DNA from: Pelargonium cotyledonis
Taxonomy: Eukaryota; Streptophyta; Magnoliopsida; Geraniales; Geraniaceae
NCBI GenBank assembly: GCA_036897625.1
Contig: JAYMTA010000602.1
Span: forward strand, 1 to 26,204
Direction: 5' to 3'
Length of the DNA stretch: 26,204 nucleotides
Below are positions 1-10,445 of the stretch, one piece after another. Position numbers and translations under genes: made by a program. Each line of letters begins with the position of its first letter. Positions within the stretch are counted from its first letter, which is position 1. The notes beneath the pieces were generated by a model that saw only the letters and a list, made by a program, of their open reading frames with translations, did not search any database and was not told where the DNA came from.

Positions 1-389
1 AAAATCCAGTCAGCACGTGAATCTTCTAGATCTTTCTGGATCAGAGTTACTTGGGCTTGTAATTGATTGAAGGCGTCCATCAGTTTCGCCTCAAGGCTGG
101 TGCAATCTCCCTTACAAGCTTTTTGACACGCCTCTTGTAGTGTCTCCAGCCTTGTTTCAATTGAATTCTCGAATTCATCCAACCTCTCATGTGCATATTT
201 GAGGCCCTCCTCATAAGTATTAAGTCGCTGCTCCGTGCTGTCCACTCGATCTATGACTTCACCCAAACTCACGCGAATCTTGGCGATATTAGCCTCATGT
301 GCTGCCAGAACATCTTTTGACTTCCCACGTGCTGTTCTTGGCGGGTTGGGATTTGGCTCGCGTCCTTGAGCATCCAGAACTTCAGACAT
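1..389 (-). mobile_element. Start of gag, LTR retrotransposon (runs off window)
   Basis: Reading leftward from an ATG at 389-387, a frame stays open to the window edge. Its product begins MSEVLDAQGREPNPNP and continues as a charged, heptad-rich stretch likely to form a coiled coil. Its place just inside the LTR and primer binding site marks it as the N-terminus of the gag polyprotein. A Ty3/gypsy element is the likeliest family, but no protease, reverse transcriptase or integrase is visible to prove it. The visible part looks whole; most of the element lies outside this window. Confidence 0.7.
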
Positions 390-420
390 GTTGTCCCCTA
401 GTCGTATCCCTTCACAACCA

Positions 421-433
421 GGCTCTGATACCA
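421..433 (-). other. Primer binding site of the LTR element
   Basis: On the minus strand this reads TGGTATCAGAGCC, the common plant retrotransposon primer binding site matching the 3' end of initiator tRNA-Met. It lies two bases inside the LTR, which fixes the element's orientation as minus and makes 436-837 its 5' LTR. Confidence 0.85.
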
Positions 434-435
434 CT

Positions 436-837
436 TGTAACGACCTGAAGACTCACTTAGACCGTTCGGCACTTAGTCTCAACTAAGTCAGCCTCGCACC
501 TGCGAAAATGTTAGTAAACAAGAGGGGAAAACAGTAAGGATTGTAAACAAAGAACACTTCGATTATGCAAAGGCAGATTACAAGGAGTTTGGGGTGGTTT
601 GGGCAAGTCTAGCCCTCCCCTATTTATACAAAAGGTCTAGCTAAACGGACGGCTAAAATTAAAAGTACAAGGGCACTATCAACGACTACGACTAACTATC
701 TAGAGACCCTCTACTAGACTACAAAGTTCTAGAGAATTCTTGAGAATGCTGAAAAAGAGAGGAAGGATTGGGCTAAGATGGGGCCAAGGCTTGAGCAGAT
801 TGGGCAAATTGGGCCCTAAAGTATTCGGGCCGCAACA
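436..837 (-). mobile_element. 5' LTR of a retrotransposon, about 402 bp
   Basis: The repeat is bounded by TGT at 436 and ACA at 837, as expected for LTR ends, and abuts a tRNA-Met primer binding site. On the minus strand a TATAAATA box lies at 628-621, so the element's transcript would start near 590. The partner LTR and the target-site duplication are outside the window, so age by LTR divergence cannot be judged. The outer edge sits 80 bp before the TMEM147 start codon. Confidence 0.85.
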
Positions 838-917
838 CAGAGATCTCTTTCTACAGATCTGTTGCTGAACTAACGGAGGTGAAGGAGCTTCAAACAGAAC
901 AGAGAAAGAGAGCGAGA

Positions 918-3900
918 ATGACGATGTTCCACTTTCTCAACTGTGCCATTCTCACCTTCGCACCTCACGCCGTATACTACTCCGCTACTCCCTTGTACCT
1001 TCTCTCTATCCCTACCTCTCTTTTTTGCTTTCTACGTAATTTTCAGGGTTTTATTATCATTTAGAAATGAATCTTCATACGACCTGAATCTCGATCTCTT
1101 GCCAATTGATTGTCTCTTTTTGGGTGTTTTGAGTTCTTACTGTATCTTAGTGTATGGTTTATTAGTTTGGAATTATTGAGTCACGCAATTGATAAGTTGC
1201 TTGGTGTTGATGCGTATTTCTGTTGACTAGGCAGTGAATCACAATCGAATTCTAAATGTTTACATGAACTAAGGTAGCATTTGGATTAGAATATTTGTTC
1301 AGGAATGGGAATGAGATTCTCATTTCTTAATTTTGGACTAAGACTTTTTTGTCATGAAAATGATTCAGGAATGGGAATCTCATTCCAAATGGTAATTAAG
1401 CTTGTTCATTTGTAATTCTGAGTCTTCACATGATATTTAGAAGTGGGCAGCCGTGATTCATTTGTGTAGATGGTATTGCAATTATATTTGGACAATGCAG
1501 TGCATTTTGAAATGCTTTAACGGGTGCCATTTTAACAATTTAGTTTATAAAATACTGGCAGCATTTGAGTTTCCCACGTAGATATCTAAACATGGTAAAC
1601 TATTTTAAATTTCCAGACAATGATTACAAGGCATGTACAGTAAGATACTGTGACAGCGTTAGTGCGTAGATATATACCAATTACGCCTATGGAAGAGGCA
1701 TTCCTAATGCGTTCTTGTTTTCAAATACAAACGGAATCTATTATCACATAATGCTACATGCCAAGTTTCTTTTGTGAGCATGTGTGTCGTGATCGTCATT
1801 TGATGGGGTAATAACACATTTAAGAGGAAAGTTCATTATGTTGTGTATGGTTTTTGGATGGTCTCTAGTTTGTTATCATATAGGATTTGAATCTATGCCC
1901 CTTCTTCCTGACCAATGAGGCTTGATCAGCAATCATTGGTGGTCTCTTCTGCTCTTCATGCTTATTAGTTATTACCCTTTCTGAATGTGCATCTTGGAAC
2001 ATGGGAAGCTAGGGAGTTATTGGGCAACGTTAACATTAAACAATGCTTAGAGCTGGATTGGCATGCTCAAATATGGAATTTGTTTGTTGAACTCATTTGC
2101 ATTATTGTCTTTTGATGGAGTGAAACCTTTTTTTCTCTACAGCTCATCTACTAGTACTATGTCAGCATATTATTGTTTCCCCACTAACAAGTATATGGAT
2201 GCAGATCTGAATACGATACCCTTGGTACCTCTGTTAAAGCAGCAGTTGCTTATCTTGTGACGGCTTTAGTAAAGGTTAGTAAATGTGATGATATAGTCAC
2301 CTATGGCTGATGTTATATAAACCTTGAACCTGCAATTACATGCTTATTTTCATAATTTGCTTTTCCTAGTTTTGATCCTTTTTAGCTTTCCTTTATATTT
2401 TTCTCATTATTAGTTTAGCATTGTGTAACTATGGGTACACTTGTACAACCATCTATCTAACACATGTTTCTCCAAAATGTTGACAGCTTGTTTGTCTAGC
2501 AACGTTCCTAAATGTATCTGAAAATGAAAGTTTTGACCCTTACCAGGTATGTGCCATTTGAATTTCTTAATTGTTTGAATTGAAGTAAGATTTATGTTTA
2601 TGGCTCTACAGGCCTTTCTTGTCAGATTGTAGAGAAAGTTTTGTGTGTGGTTATTCTCTAGGATAGCAATGGTAAATAAAGCTTTAATCTGCCTTATTAT
2701 TACTACACTTCAAGAGTAAGTTCCCTTAGGGTAATGCACTTCTTTTTTCAGGAACTGTTGAAAGCTCTAATTGGTTTCATTGATGTTGCCGGACTATGCT
2801 TTGCCTTGACCCAGTTGACTCACGGGAACATCTCTCAAAATCATAAATTTCAAGCAGTTGGGCTTGGTGAGTAAAATTTGACTGGCTTTTACTGAAAATC
2901 AGTTTCTTTCTCCAATTTTCTTTTACTTTTTTTTTTGGTACTGATTGGAAGAATGTTGATCTTCTTTCACTTCCCTTGATGTTTGCAATTAAGATTATGG
3001 ACTTTTCTATTTGAATGTTTGCAGGCTGGGCTTTCGCTGATGCTGTTCTTCATAGATTGGCACCTCTTTGGGTGGGTGCTAGAGGGCTAGAATTTACTTG
3101 GGAGTACATTTTTCAAGGTGTTGAAGCAAATGCAAATCTGGTATGTATATCTTCTCCATCTTTATGTACATTGTTTGTGGCTGCTATAATGGAGTGGATT
3201 TAAGGGGTAGAGGAAAGAGGGAAAGGATTGGAAATCCAAAAATTATTTAACAATTTAATTTTAGGTTAGACTGGAAAGAGAGTTCTTTTCTTTCACTTTT
3301 GTTTCTCCAGTTTCTATAATTTTATTTGAGACCCACTAGAACGTCTTTTTTATTTGGAGCCATCTTTATGATAAGATAAAGATAAACTATGGCAGTCTAA
3401 ATGACAAGTTTGAACAATTGGATACCACTTCAGGGATGGGTGTGCAGTTAATTTTTATTTAGAGAAATTAACGAAGGGTAATGGAAAGGACTCAATTGAT
3501 TCAATCTTGATAGTTGAAGGAACACATTGACATAAACTTATTTCGTGGATTAATTTATCAATTCATGAGAAATATTAAATGCAGTTCAGGGATCAATTTG
3601 CGTTGTTTTTCCTTAATTGTATAGTCTGAGAAATTTGTTTTTTTTATTACTCTTCATTGTTCCTTTGCATCCATTTCTGCATTCAGGTGCTGTGTATATC
3701 TCTTTCTGCCTTGGGATCTTTGATGTGGCTTCGGAAGAACAAGCCCAAAACTTTGATTCCAGTTATATACATTTGTGCAGGAATTGTGGCAACCATGCCT
3801 TCTATCACAAGGTCGGTCTGCTCAACCTTCATTGCCCATTTGATGTTGTTTGTGTAGATTTCCCTTAATATCAAATTGAGCTTTTTATCAGATCACCTGA

Positions 3901-4310
3901 CTGTAGTTAACCAAGACCCATCTTCAAACAGTGTGAAAAACAAATGAAAGCAGAGAAATAGAAGTCTTTGCTCTCTACTTGTACTCTTCTTGAACCTCTC
4001 ACAATCCTACTTTTATTCTCTTAAAATTTACTCACTCCATCCCAAAATGAGTTTCCGGTTTCTCTTTACAAAAAATTGCGCAAAATGGGTGGATAGATAG
4101 GCCCTTCTTAAGTAACCGGGTTTCTGTTTCTAGATTTTTTTTTTATCCAAATTGGTGTATTTTAATTAATTACTATACCATGGCTTTTGCAGTTATCTGA
4201 GGAAAGGCTTGGCCTGGCACTTTCCGAAGGTGGTAGGCTTTGAACTTTTCACATCCCTGGTGATGGGTTTTATTAGTTGGCAGCTCTTTGCTGCATGTCA
4301 AAGACCCTAA
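918..4310 (+). CDS. TMEM147: TMEM147 (BOS complex subunit), seven-exon gene
   Basis: CDS exons are 918-994, 2205-2274, 2487-2546, 2752-2866, 3025-3140, 3687-3811 and 4193-4310, all GT-AG and in phase, giving 226 aa (human TMEM147 is 224 aa as I recall). The start MTMFHFLNC matches the animal MTLFHFGNC. Exon 5 carries the family signature LGWAFAD...PLWVGARGLEF, and the C-terminus ends QLFAACQRP. The protein is strongly hydrophobic with about seven membrane segments. In animals TMEM147 joins Nicalin and NOMO in the BOS complex behind the Sec61 translocon, assisting multipass membrane protein insertion; the same ER role is inferred here. An upstream in-frame ATG at 879 is rejected because homology begins at 918. 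An LTR element sits directly upstream. Confidence 0.93.
1277..1392. mobile_element. Candidate MITE in TMEM147 intron 1
   Basis: The segment starts GCATTTGG and ends CCAAATGG, near-perfect 8-bp inverted ends. It is flanked by TA on the left and TAA on the right, and has GGAATGGGAAT repeats inside. This resembles PIF/Harbinger-type miniature elements, which target TAA/TTA. The internal inverted match is imperfect, so it would be an old copy. Confidence 0.45.
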
Positions 4311-4331
4311 CTTCAACTTCAACTTCAACTT
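4309..4331 (+). repeat. CTTCAA hexamer repeat in TMEM147 3' UTR
   Basis: About three and a half copies of ACTTCA/CTTCAA begin at the stop codon. It is a short simple repeat with no sign of coding function. Confidence 0.8.
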
Positions 4332-4695
4332 GTACTGGATGGTTGATCAAACACATCACTATTCTTTCAGTCTTGGCCAGTTTGCAGGCTTCTTCTAAGT
4401 TCAGATTTGGTTTGATCTGGTTTTTAGAAATTACTGATATCCAGTTTTAGTGTGTGAAGTCTGTAGTCTTGTAAGAAGCCAAAGGTAGGAGATTTTCTGC
4501 AGTGTAATTCTAGAAACTCTTTTAAAGTGACAAAAATACCAAGTTTTTGGTTTAAATTGTGCTCATGTTAACTAATTTTTGATCATTTTGACCTTGCATC
4601 ATATGCATCCGCAGGCTGAAACTCCGTCTTCAGATAAGTTATGATTAAAAGTAAGCTCATGCTCCATTAATTTTTCATCGACTATGAAACAGGTC

Positions 4696-4701
4696 TTTAT
4701 T
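4696..4701 (-). terminator. Possible poly(A) signal of REM-A
   Basis: On the minus strand this reads AATAAA, about 240 bp after the REM-A stop. If used, the REM-A 3' UTR would overlap that of TMEM147. Confidence 0.35.
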
Positions 4702-4746
4702 CGCGCACAAACCCTGTTTTGCTCCCATCTTCTGTTGCTTGACTTG

Positions 4747-4752
4747 AATAAA
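4747..4752 (+). terminator. Possible poly(A) signal of TMEM147
   Basis: An AATAAA lies 437 bp after the stop codon. It is the clearest canonical signal before the facing gene; weaker signals closer to the stop cannot be excluded. Confidence 0.4.
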
Positions 4753-4937
4753 ATTACAATCATTCTAAACAAGCAATTAGAACAAAAGACAAATCATTCA
4801 CATATATGATGATAGTCAAGCATCCAGGTTCTTTCCTCAAGTCAAGTCAAAGTCATAAACCACAAAATGATAAGGGCATAGACAATAAAACAGGATCCAA
4901 GTGGAACTATACAAAGTAGCCGGCGGAACTGAAGGTA

Positions 4938-6918
4938 TCAAGTCCTTCGATTCCTAAACACTCCGGTCAGTGGAGTTATGTCATTCACAACTCGAAAGAT
5001 GCTAATATCCAAGACAATCGGGCTGTTAGATCCGGGGGCAATCTGAAACAAACAGACATCATATTCTTCCAAGTTATTGTCTACTGTGAATTTCCTCCAC
5101 CCACCACCCAGTCCTCCATATCCACGAGCCTTGATGTAATATAGTCTCGTGTGCCATGTCCTGTTTCCATTGCGTACAATAACATCTTGGTTTTCCAGAT
5201 GAACATGCTTGATTAGCCACTCTTTTGGAATAACCTGAATAGGCAACACCCGATAAATCATTAGATTAAGTCCAAAGAGTAGCAGATATTTCAAAGTCAA
5301 GGAATGGCACATTTTCTTCTGAAAGACTCGTAATGATTAAACATATAGACATGAAAAACAAGAAACATGCTTGGAAGATCCAAGAATAAAAAGTAAGTAC
5401 TTGTACCACAAAGAATTTTTTGTATACGCTTGTGGGGCGCATGATGATTATGACACTCCCATTGTTTTTCGCTGCTCGTGCTGCCATTATGGCTCTCATC
5501 TTCTCGTCTTCAGTTACTGGCCTTCTATTCGATATGTACTGCTTCGCATAAACCCTTCCCTTGGGAATGCTCCACTCAACATCCATATCATCTGTCAATC
5601 AAATTAAATTGATAAGTTCAAATACTATCCCTCTTGTTTCACTATTGAGGAAAAGTCTGATAATCCATGGCAAGAGAATATGGCAAATATCTACGGATCT
5701 ACCTCTACCATTACTCATAACTTAATCAACACTCTCTTCCCCTTTGATCACACCAAGTACCCAACCGCAGAAAAGTAATTTAGTAGACTTCTCAATGACA
5801 GTCGAGAATGATTAATTCAAAATACAAAACAAAGCTAAGATCATGAGCACGTAAGAGACTACCGTATTTGCGCAACACCATTGCTGAAGAAGTAGGTCTT
5901 CTGATCCTAGAACTCTGCCAAGTGGGCAATGACTTGCATTTAGCTTTCCTCCTAGAATTCGTTTTAGTTGACTGGAAGGAGATGTTCTTTTCTGATGGCG
6001 TTGTGAAGTCGTCATCATCATCAACATTGGTGAGCTCGAATGAAGAGCAACCAAAACCATTTGGTGAAGTGAGAATTATCTCAGAACAGGTTTCCTTCTT
6101 TCTTCCATCTGTTTGGCATTCACCGACCTGTTTAGTATGGCCATGTTCTTTGACAAAATATGTCGCTTCCTTCTCGCATAAGCTCCGTGCATCAAACATC
6201 AAAACGTCAAATTGAGACTTCCCGTCGTACTTAAACATCAGAAAATCATTCTCAACAAGAGAGTTATCATGCACAAATTGCTTCCAACCATGTTTGAAGG
6301 CCAATGTATCATCACTAGTCACTAGTCCAACATTCCATGAAACGCCACTTGGGCCTCTAAGAGTTACAGTTGCCGGCAGTTTGTGGTTCAAGTTATGGGT
6401 AAATTTTTCAGGAATGTCCTGCAATGTCAGTTCAAATTACAATACAGATTCAAGCTACAAAGAACAAAACTCAATGAACCATAAACTAAATAAACTCTGG
6501 TGGAAGTAGCAAAGATAGTCTTAGAGAATCTTAGCATGATTATGGTACATGAAGCAACATAAACTTGAAAAAAATGCTAATATCTCATAAAACCGATCAA
6601 ATAGATGAGAAGAAAACAGAAAGTTTTCACCTTTTCTCTATTACTTTGAACAATGCATTCATAGATGGAAGACAAAGAAACCTTGGCACACCATATTCTT
6701 CCAAAAATACATACACATTCAGGACAATGCACTATCAAAACCATAGTAGCAACTATCAATTTTTTTTATAAAAAGCAACAAATTGGTTTCAAATTAAAAC
6801 AACTTACGAGCTGATCCTCAAAATCTGCAGTTAGAAACTGAAAGAAGTGGATGGTGCGGAAATGACTCCAGTAGATCCTCTCCTCCAAAGTAGCATTTTT
6901 CTGGCACCCACCTTCCAT
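4938..6918 (-). CDS. REM-A: VRN1-like protein with two B3 domains
   Basis: Exons in order of transcription are 6918-6808, 6418-5863, 5591-5407 and 5234-4938, intron phases 0, 1, 0, giving 382 aa. The first B3 DNA-binding domain spans about residues 24-128 (FFQFL...IPEKF...VTLRGPSG..WNVGL...HGWKQFV...ENDFLMFKY). The second spans about 260-370 (SVYKKFFV joined to VIPKEW, then GWRKFTVDNNLEEYDVCLF and FRVV). The linker has a run of five aspartates and basic patches. The SNRRPVTEDEK motif before the second domain recurs in every paralog. REM proteins act in the nucleus; Arabidopsis VRN1 binds DNA without sequence preference and keeps FLC silenced after cold. Whether this copy does so is unknown. 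The third donor was chosen at 5406 because it equalises length with the paralogs; GTACTT at 5400 is an alternative adding two codons. Confidence 0.87.
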
Positions 6919-7196
6919 AACTCTGAAAATGTTGAATGGAAAAAAGGTAAATGCAAAGAAAAGTTCTGGGAAATTGATATAGAAAAGACCCAGTAACATA
7001 AAATTAGATTTACCTGATAAAAAAAGCTAGCTTGAGAAACGGCTATAATATTTGAAACTTCAGTAGGCAGGCCTGGATTTGGGTACAATTAAGAGAACAA
7101 GAAACACAATTACTCGTTCACAAATATTTCAATCACGAAAAAAGTTGAGCATTTTCAAGTGTCACGAAAAGACGAGCCTTTGGAAATTATATATGT

Positions 7197-7226
7197 GATT
7201 TTGATTCTGATTCTGATTCTGATTCT
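7197..7226. repeat. GATTCT microsatellite upstream of REM-A
   Basis: About four to five tandem GATTCT units lie roughly 280 bp upstream of the REM-A start codon. Confidence 0.85.
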
Positions 7227-7229
7227 CTC

Positions 7230-9090
7230 CTCAAGGGTTGGTTCAAGGAGTAATCAATTAAACTTGGTAATTGACGGCACTGCTAGCAGAGTAGCAGTAG
7301 CCACTGGTGTCAGCTTCATTGTTGGAACTTGAACAAAATATCCATGTCATTACATGTAATCCAATTTTGTCCGAAACCCAATAATTGGATGTTATTTTCA
7401 AGTACCAATTCTACAATTTTTACATCAGAAAGTAAGTTCAGGGTATTCAACATATAAATTGTTACTAGTGTGGATCACAATTATAAAAATATTGCACAAA
7501 TATAGTCACTCATGTGACACTTTAGGTGTACAAGTTTCATGTCATAAAATTTAAAGTTATATGAACCAGGTGATAAATGCCAGTTACCTTTGATTTTAGT
7601 AACATGTTAATATAAACTGTATTAATTTATTAATATTTTTTTTTTATGCAAACTTATTAATATTGACATCTCCTTACATTAACAAATAAAGCATTTTAGA
7701 GAATGTTTGGAAATATAATTTGGAGCTGAAAAGAAACATCATGTCAGTAGTTTGGAAAGGAGGTAGGCCGGAGAAAATCATCTCGACTAAAATATCAATT
7801 TAGTAGTTGAAACACGCTACCTCATGTGCAAATCCCCGATGTCTTTGCAAATAGATTGAAGAGATATTTATAGGATTTTGTTCCCGAATTTGATTTTATG
7901 GGTGGATTGAAGAAATATGTAGAAGACCATTTCCGGTTTTAGCTTTTGCGAGTGGCCCAATAAAAGAAGATAGAATGTTCAAGTAGACTTAAAAGATACG
8001 AGAATAGTTGTATAGAGGAAGATAGAGATCTTAAGTGGGTTCAAAGGATAGATGAAGAGTTATCTAAAAAAAGCCTAAAGATACGAGTATATAACTATAT
8101 AAATCCAATGAGACAAAATGAATAAATAATTTAATTATACAAATTTTAGGGTGTCAGAATTTGAGCTTACATTTTCTGAACAAGACAAAATTTTAACTTC
8201 AGCCTTTGTACTCAACTCTTGTTTGTCCGGACCCTTGAACCATCAATTTTTTTATCATCACCCATGTAACCAATTATAATGGGTAAATAACTGTTACATC
8301 ATCATTTTTGAGTTAAATTGTTTTATCTTCTTGGATTTACGGAATTTTGATTTTATCTCTAGTTTTGTTTGTTCTAACCTTGGACTCATTTTTATTTTAT
8401 TTTTGTGTACTTACCCTGTAGTTGGTAATAAATCGTCATATTGATACAGTGCCATGTAACATTTTTTTAAAATTAGCTACATTAACTTATCAATTCTTTT
8501 TATAACGAAAAATGTAACACTAACTCTTTGAATTTGGTGATGGGGGGAAGTTTTGCGGCAGTAAACAAATTGAAGGAATATGGTTTGTGTTTGAACTTGT
8601 GGATGGATCAAATAGCTCAATGATATTTGCTGTCAGCATATTCTGGGTTGTCCAAGATTTGACTCCAAGACAATGCTCATATAGGCTCCATTAAAGCAAG
8701 TAGTTTAAGATGCTCGATCTTCTCAATGCCTCGAGTACATATCTCTTCATGTGTTGGCATTGCCTATCAAAAATTAGAAGTCCTGGACAGCCAAAACTGT
8801 TTGACCATCATTGAGCTGTTTGATCCACCCACAGGCTCGAACTCGTGCCGAGTTTTGTGTTCATAGCGTAGACTAACATTTGGGGAATCCATAGAGGCAT
8901 GCTTTGTTTGCCATTGATTTAGCATAACCTTAATGGTCAAGTGTGAACAACCATGATCAAAACTAAACTAAGAAAAGCATGAAGATGGATGATCCATACA
9001 TAAGAAATGAAACTCCTACCAGGTAATACCAACAAAGCAAAGAAAAGCTACTACTTGAGGACTAAATATTCATAACAAAACAAAGAAAAG
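7230..9090. other. Intergenic: REM-A upstream, lost REM-B 3' end
   Basis: No B3 exon, tRNA or other gene was found on either strand. It holds AT-rich sequence and an inverted repeat near 8.6-8.85 kb. By comparison with its neighbours, exons 3 and 4 of REM-B should lie here, but no trace of the SNRRPVTE motif or second B3 domain is visible. Confidence 0.6.
8579..8852. repeat. Diverged inverted repeat (fold-back element?)
   Basis: GGATCAAATAGCTCAATGAT at 8605-8624 and its near-complement at 8807-8826 differ at one base in twenty. The similarity extends outward to about 8579 and 8852 with mostly C-to-T type differences, and more weakly inward. The unpaired centre is about 8675-8757. It could be a MITE or fold-back element decayed under cytosine methylation; the family is not recognised. 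Confidence 0.5.
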
Positions 9091-9096
9091 CTAAGA

Positions 9097-9853
9097 TCAA
9101 CATTCAGCAATGCTTGGTGACCTACCATGTTTCCTCTGAAACTCTTTTAAAGTCATCTCAGGCGTAACCCGCTGTTCTGATGGTTCTGCGAGGCCATTGT
9201 CTTCCTTAGTTAATTCTACTGGTCGGGATCCACCACCATTTGTTGTTGCAGTAACACAATCTTCCTTCTTCACTCCTGTCAAGTTTTTCATGTGGCCCTG
9301 TCCTTTAACGAAATATGCAGCTTCCTTCTCGCATAAGCTCGATGAATCGAACATCAAAACATCAAATTGTGACTGTCCTTTATACCTAAACACCAAAAAG
9401 TCATTCTCCTCAAGTGCATTATCACACACAAATTCTTCCCATCCAAATTTGAAGCTCAATGTATCATCTTCTGTCATTAGTCCAACATTCCAAGTAATGC
9501 CACTGGGGCCTCTAAGAGTTACGGTCGCAGAGAGTTTATCTTTCAGGTTTTTGGCAAATTTATCAGGAATTGCCTGTGCAATGCCACAACACCACACACT
9601 TGAGACAAAATGCTTTTCAAAACCATAATAGGAACCAAACAGTACAGGTCATTTCAAACAGAGATGTCCTTGAAGCTCAACCTTGAAGTCTACAATATAA
9701 ATGGCAGAGACACATTTTAAGCCATAGTAACAAGAAACTTACAAGCTGCTCCTTGAAACCAGAGAGTAGAAACTGAGAGAAGTGGATGGTACTGAAATGG
9801 CTCCAGTAGATCTTCTCTTCCCAACTCTGGTTTTTCTTGCATGCTACTTCCAT
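9097..9853 (-). CDS. REM-B: 3'-truncated paralog, single B3 domain
   Basis: Exon 1 is 9853-9743 and exon 2 is 9573-9097, giving 195 aa. Exon 1 begins MEVACKKNQSWEEKIYWSHF, parallel to the 37-codon first exons of REM-A and REM-D. Exon 2 carries one full B3 domain (about residues 24-128) with the same LRGPSG..WNVGL and QSQFDVLMFD...CEKEA.YFV pattern as REM-A, its closest relative here. The frame ends in TGA soon after EFQRKHG. In the complete paralogs exon 2 runs on to a phase-1 donor and two more exons follow. A donor-like G|GTAGGT lies inside the last codons, but no downstream exon exists to receive it. It is either a functional single-B3 gene or a decaying copy. Confidence 0.7.
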
Positions 9854-10445
9854 TTCTCTGAAGCCAACAGCACAATTAGGAAGACAAGAAATAGGTGTGA
9901 AGGCAATAAGTTTGAGAAATTAAAATAAAGTAATGATTCTGTATAGTGAGTTTACTCCATCAAGAACCAGAAACTATCTTCAAGATTGGCTTGAAACTTG
10001 GTTGCAAAATGCACAGCTGAAACTAGAGTAAAGCCAGATATTCTGTGAAAAGAGCCAAGTGCATTTATAAGCCAATTTCAGGAACTTGGAACCAAGGTCA
10101 GAGGTCATTTCAGGTGGTCTTGCCTGCACAAAATCTTTCACTCCCTTAAGCCAAGATTTGCTTCAGGGAACAATCATTTCACTTGATGTGATAGCATTAG
10201 CACGCACACTAGCATAGCAGCACAATAAAATATCTTTCAATAAGTCCTTATTGTATTTCAAGAAATTAATTTAAAATTTTATGAAGCAAGAAAACACCTG
10301 TAAAGGCAGGTTCATCTTAGCAGTTATGCCAGACAATGCTATAAATTCAGTCTAACCATAAACCAAAACAATATTCTATCTCAAACATGAACCAGACAAA
10401 CATCAAAGAATAAACTAGGCTAGGGGCAGCATGTATTGATGCATG

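Noticed and set aside
879-917. Upstream in-frame start for TMEM147, adding 13 residues
   Set aside because: The family N-terminus MTxFHFxNC begins at 918, and the extra residues are charged and unlike any homolog I know.
5868-6215. Long plus-strand frames antisense to REM exons (also 9197-9628 and 16431-16718)
   Set aside because: They lie opposite well-supported B3 coding exons and encode nothing recognisable.
8579-8852. tRNA-derived SINE, because GAGTTCGAGCC resembles a Pol III B box
   Set aside because: No matching A box at the expected distance and no 3' tail; the inverted-repeat structure explains the sequence better.
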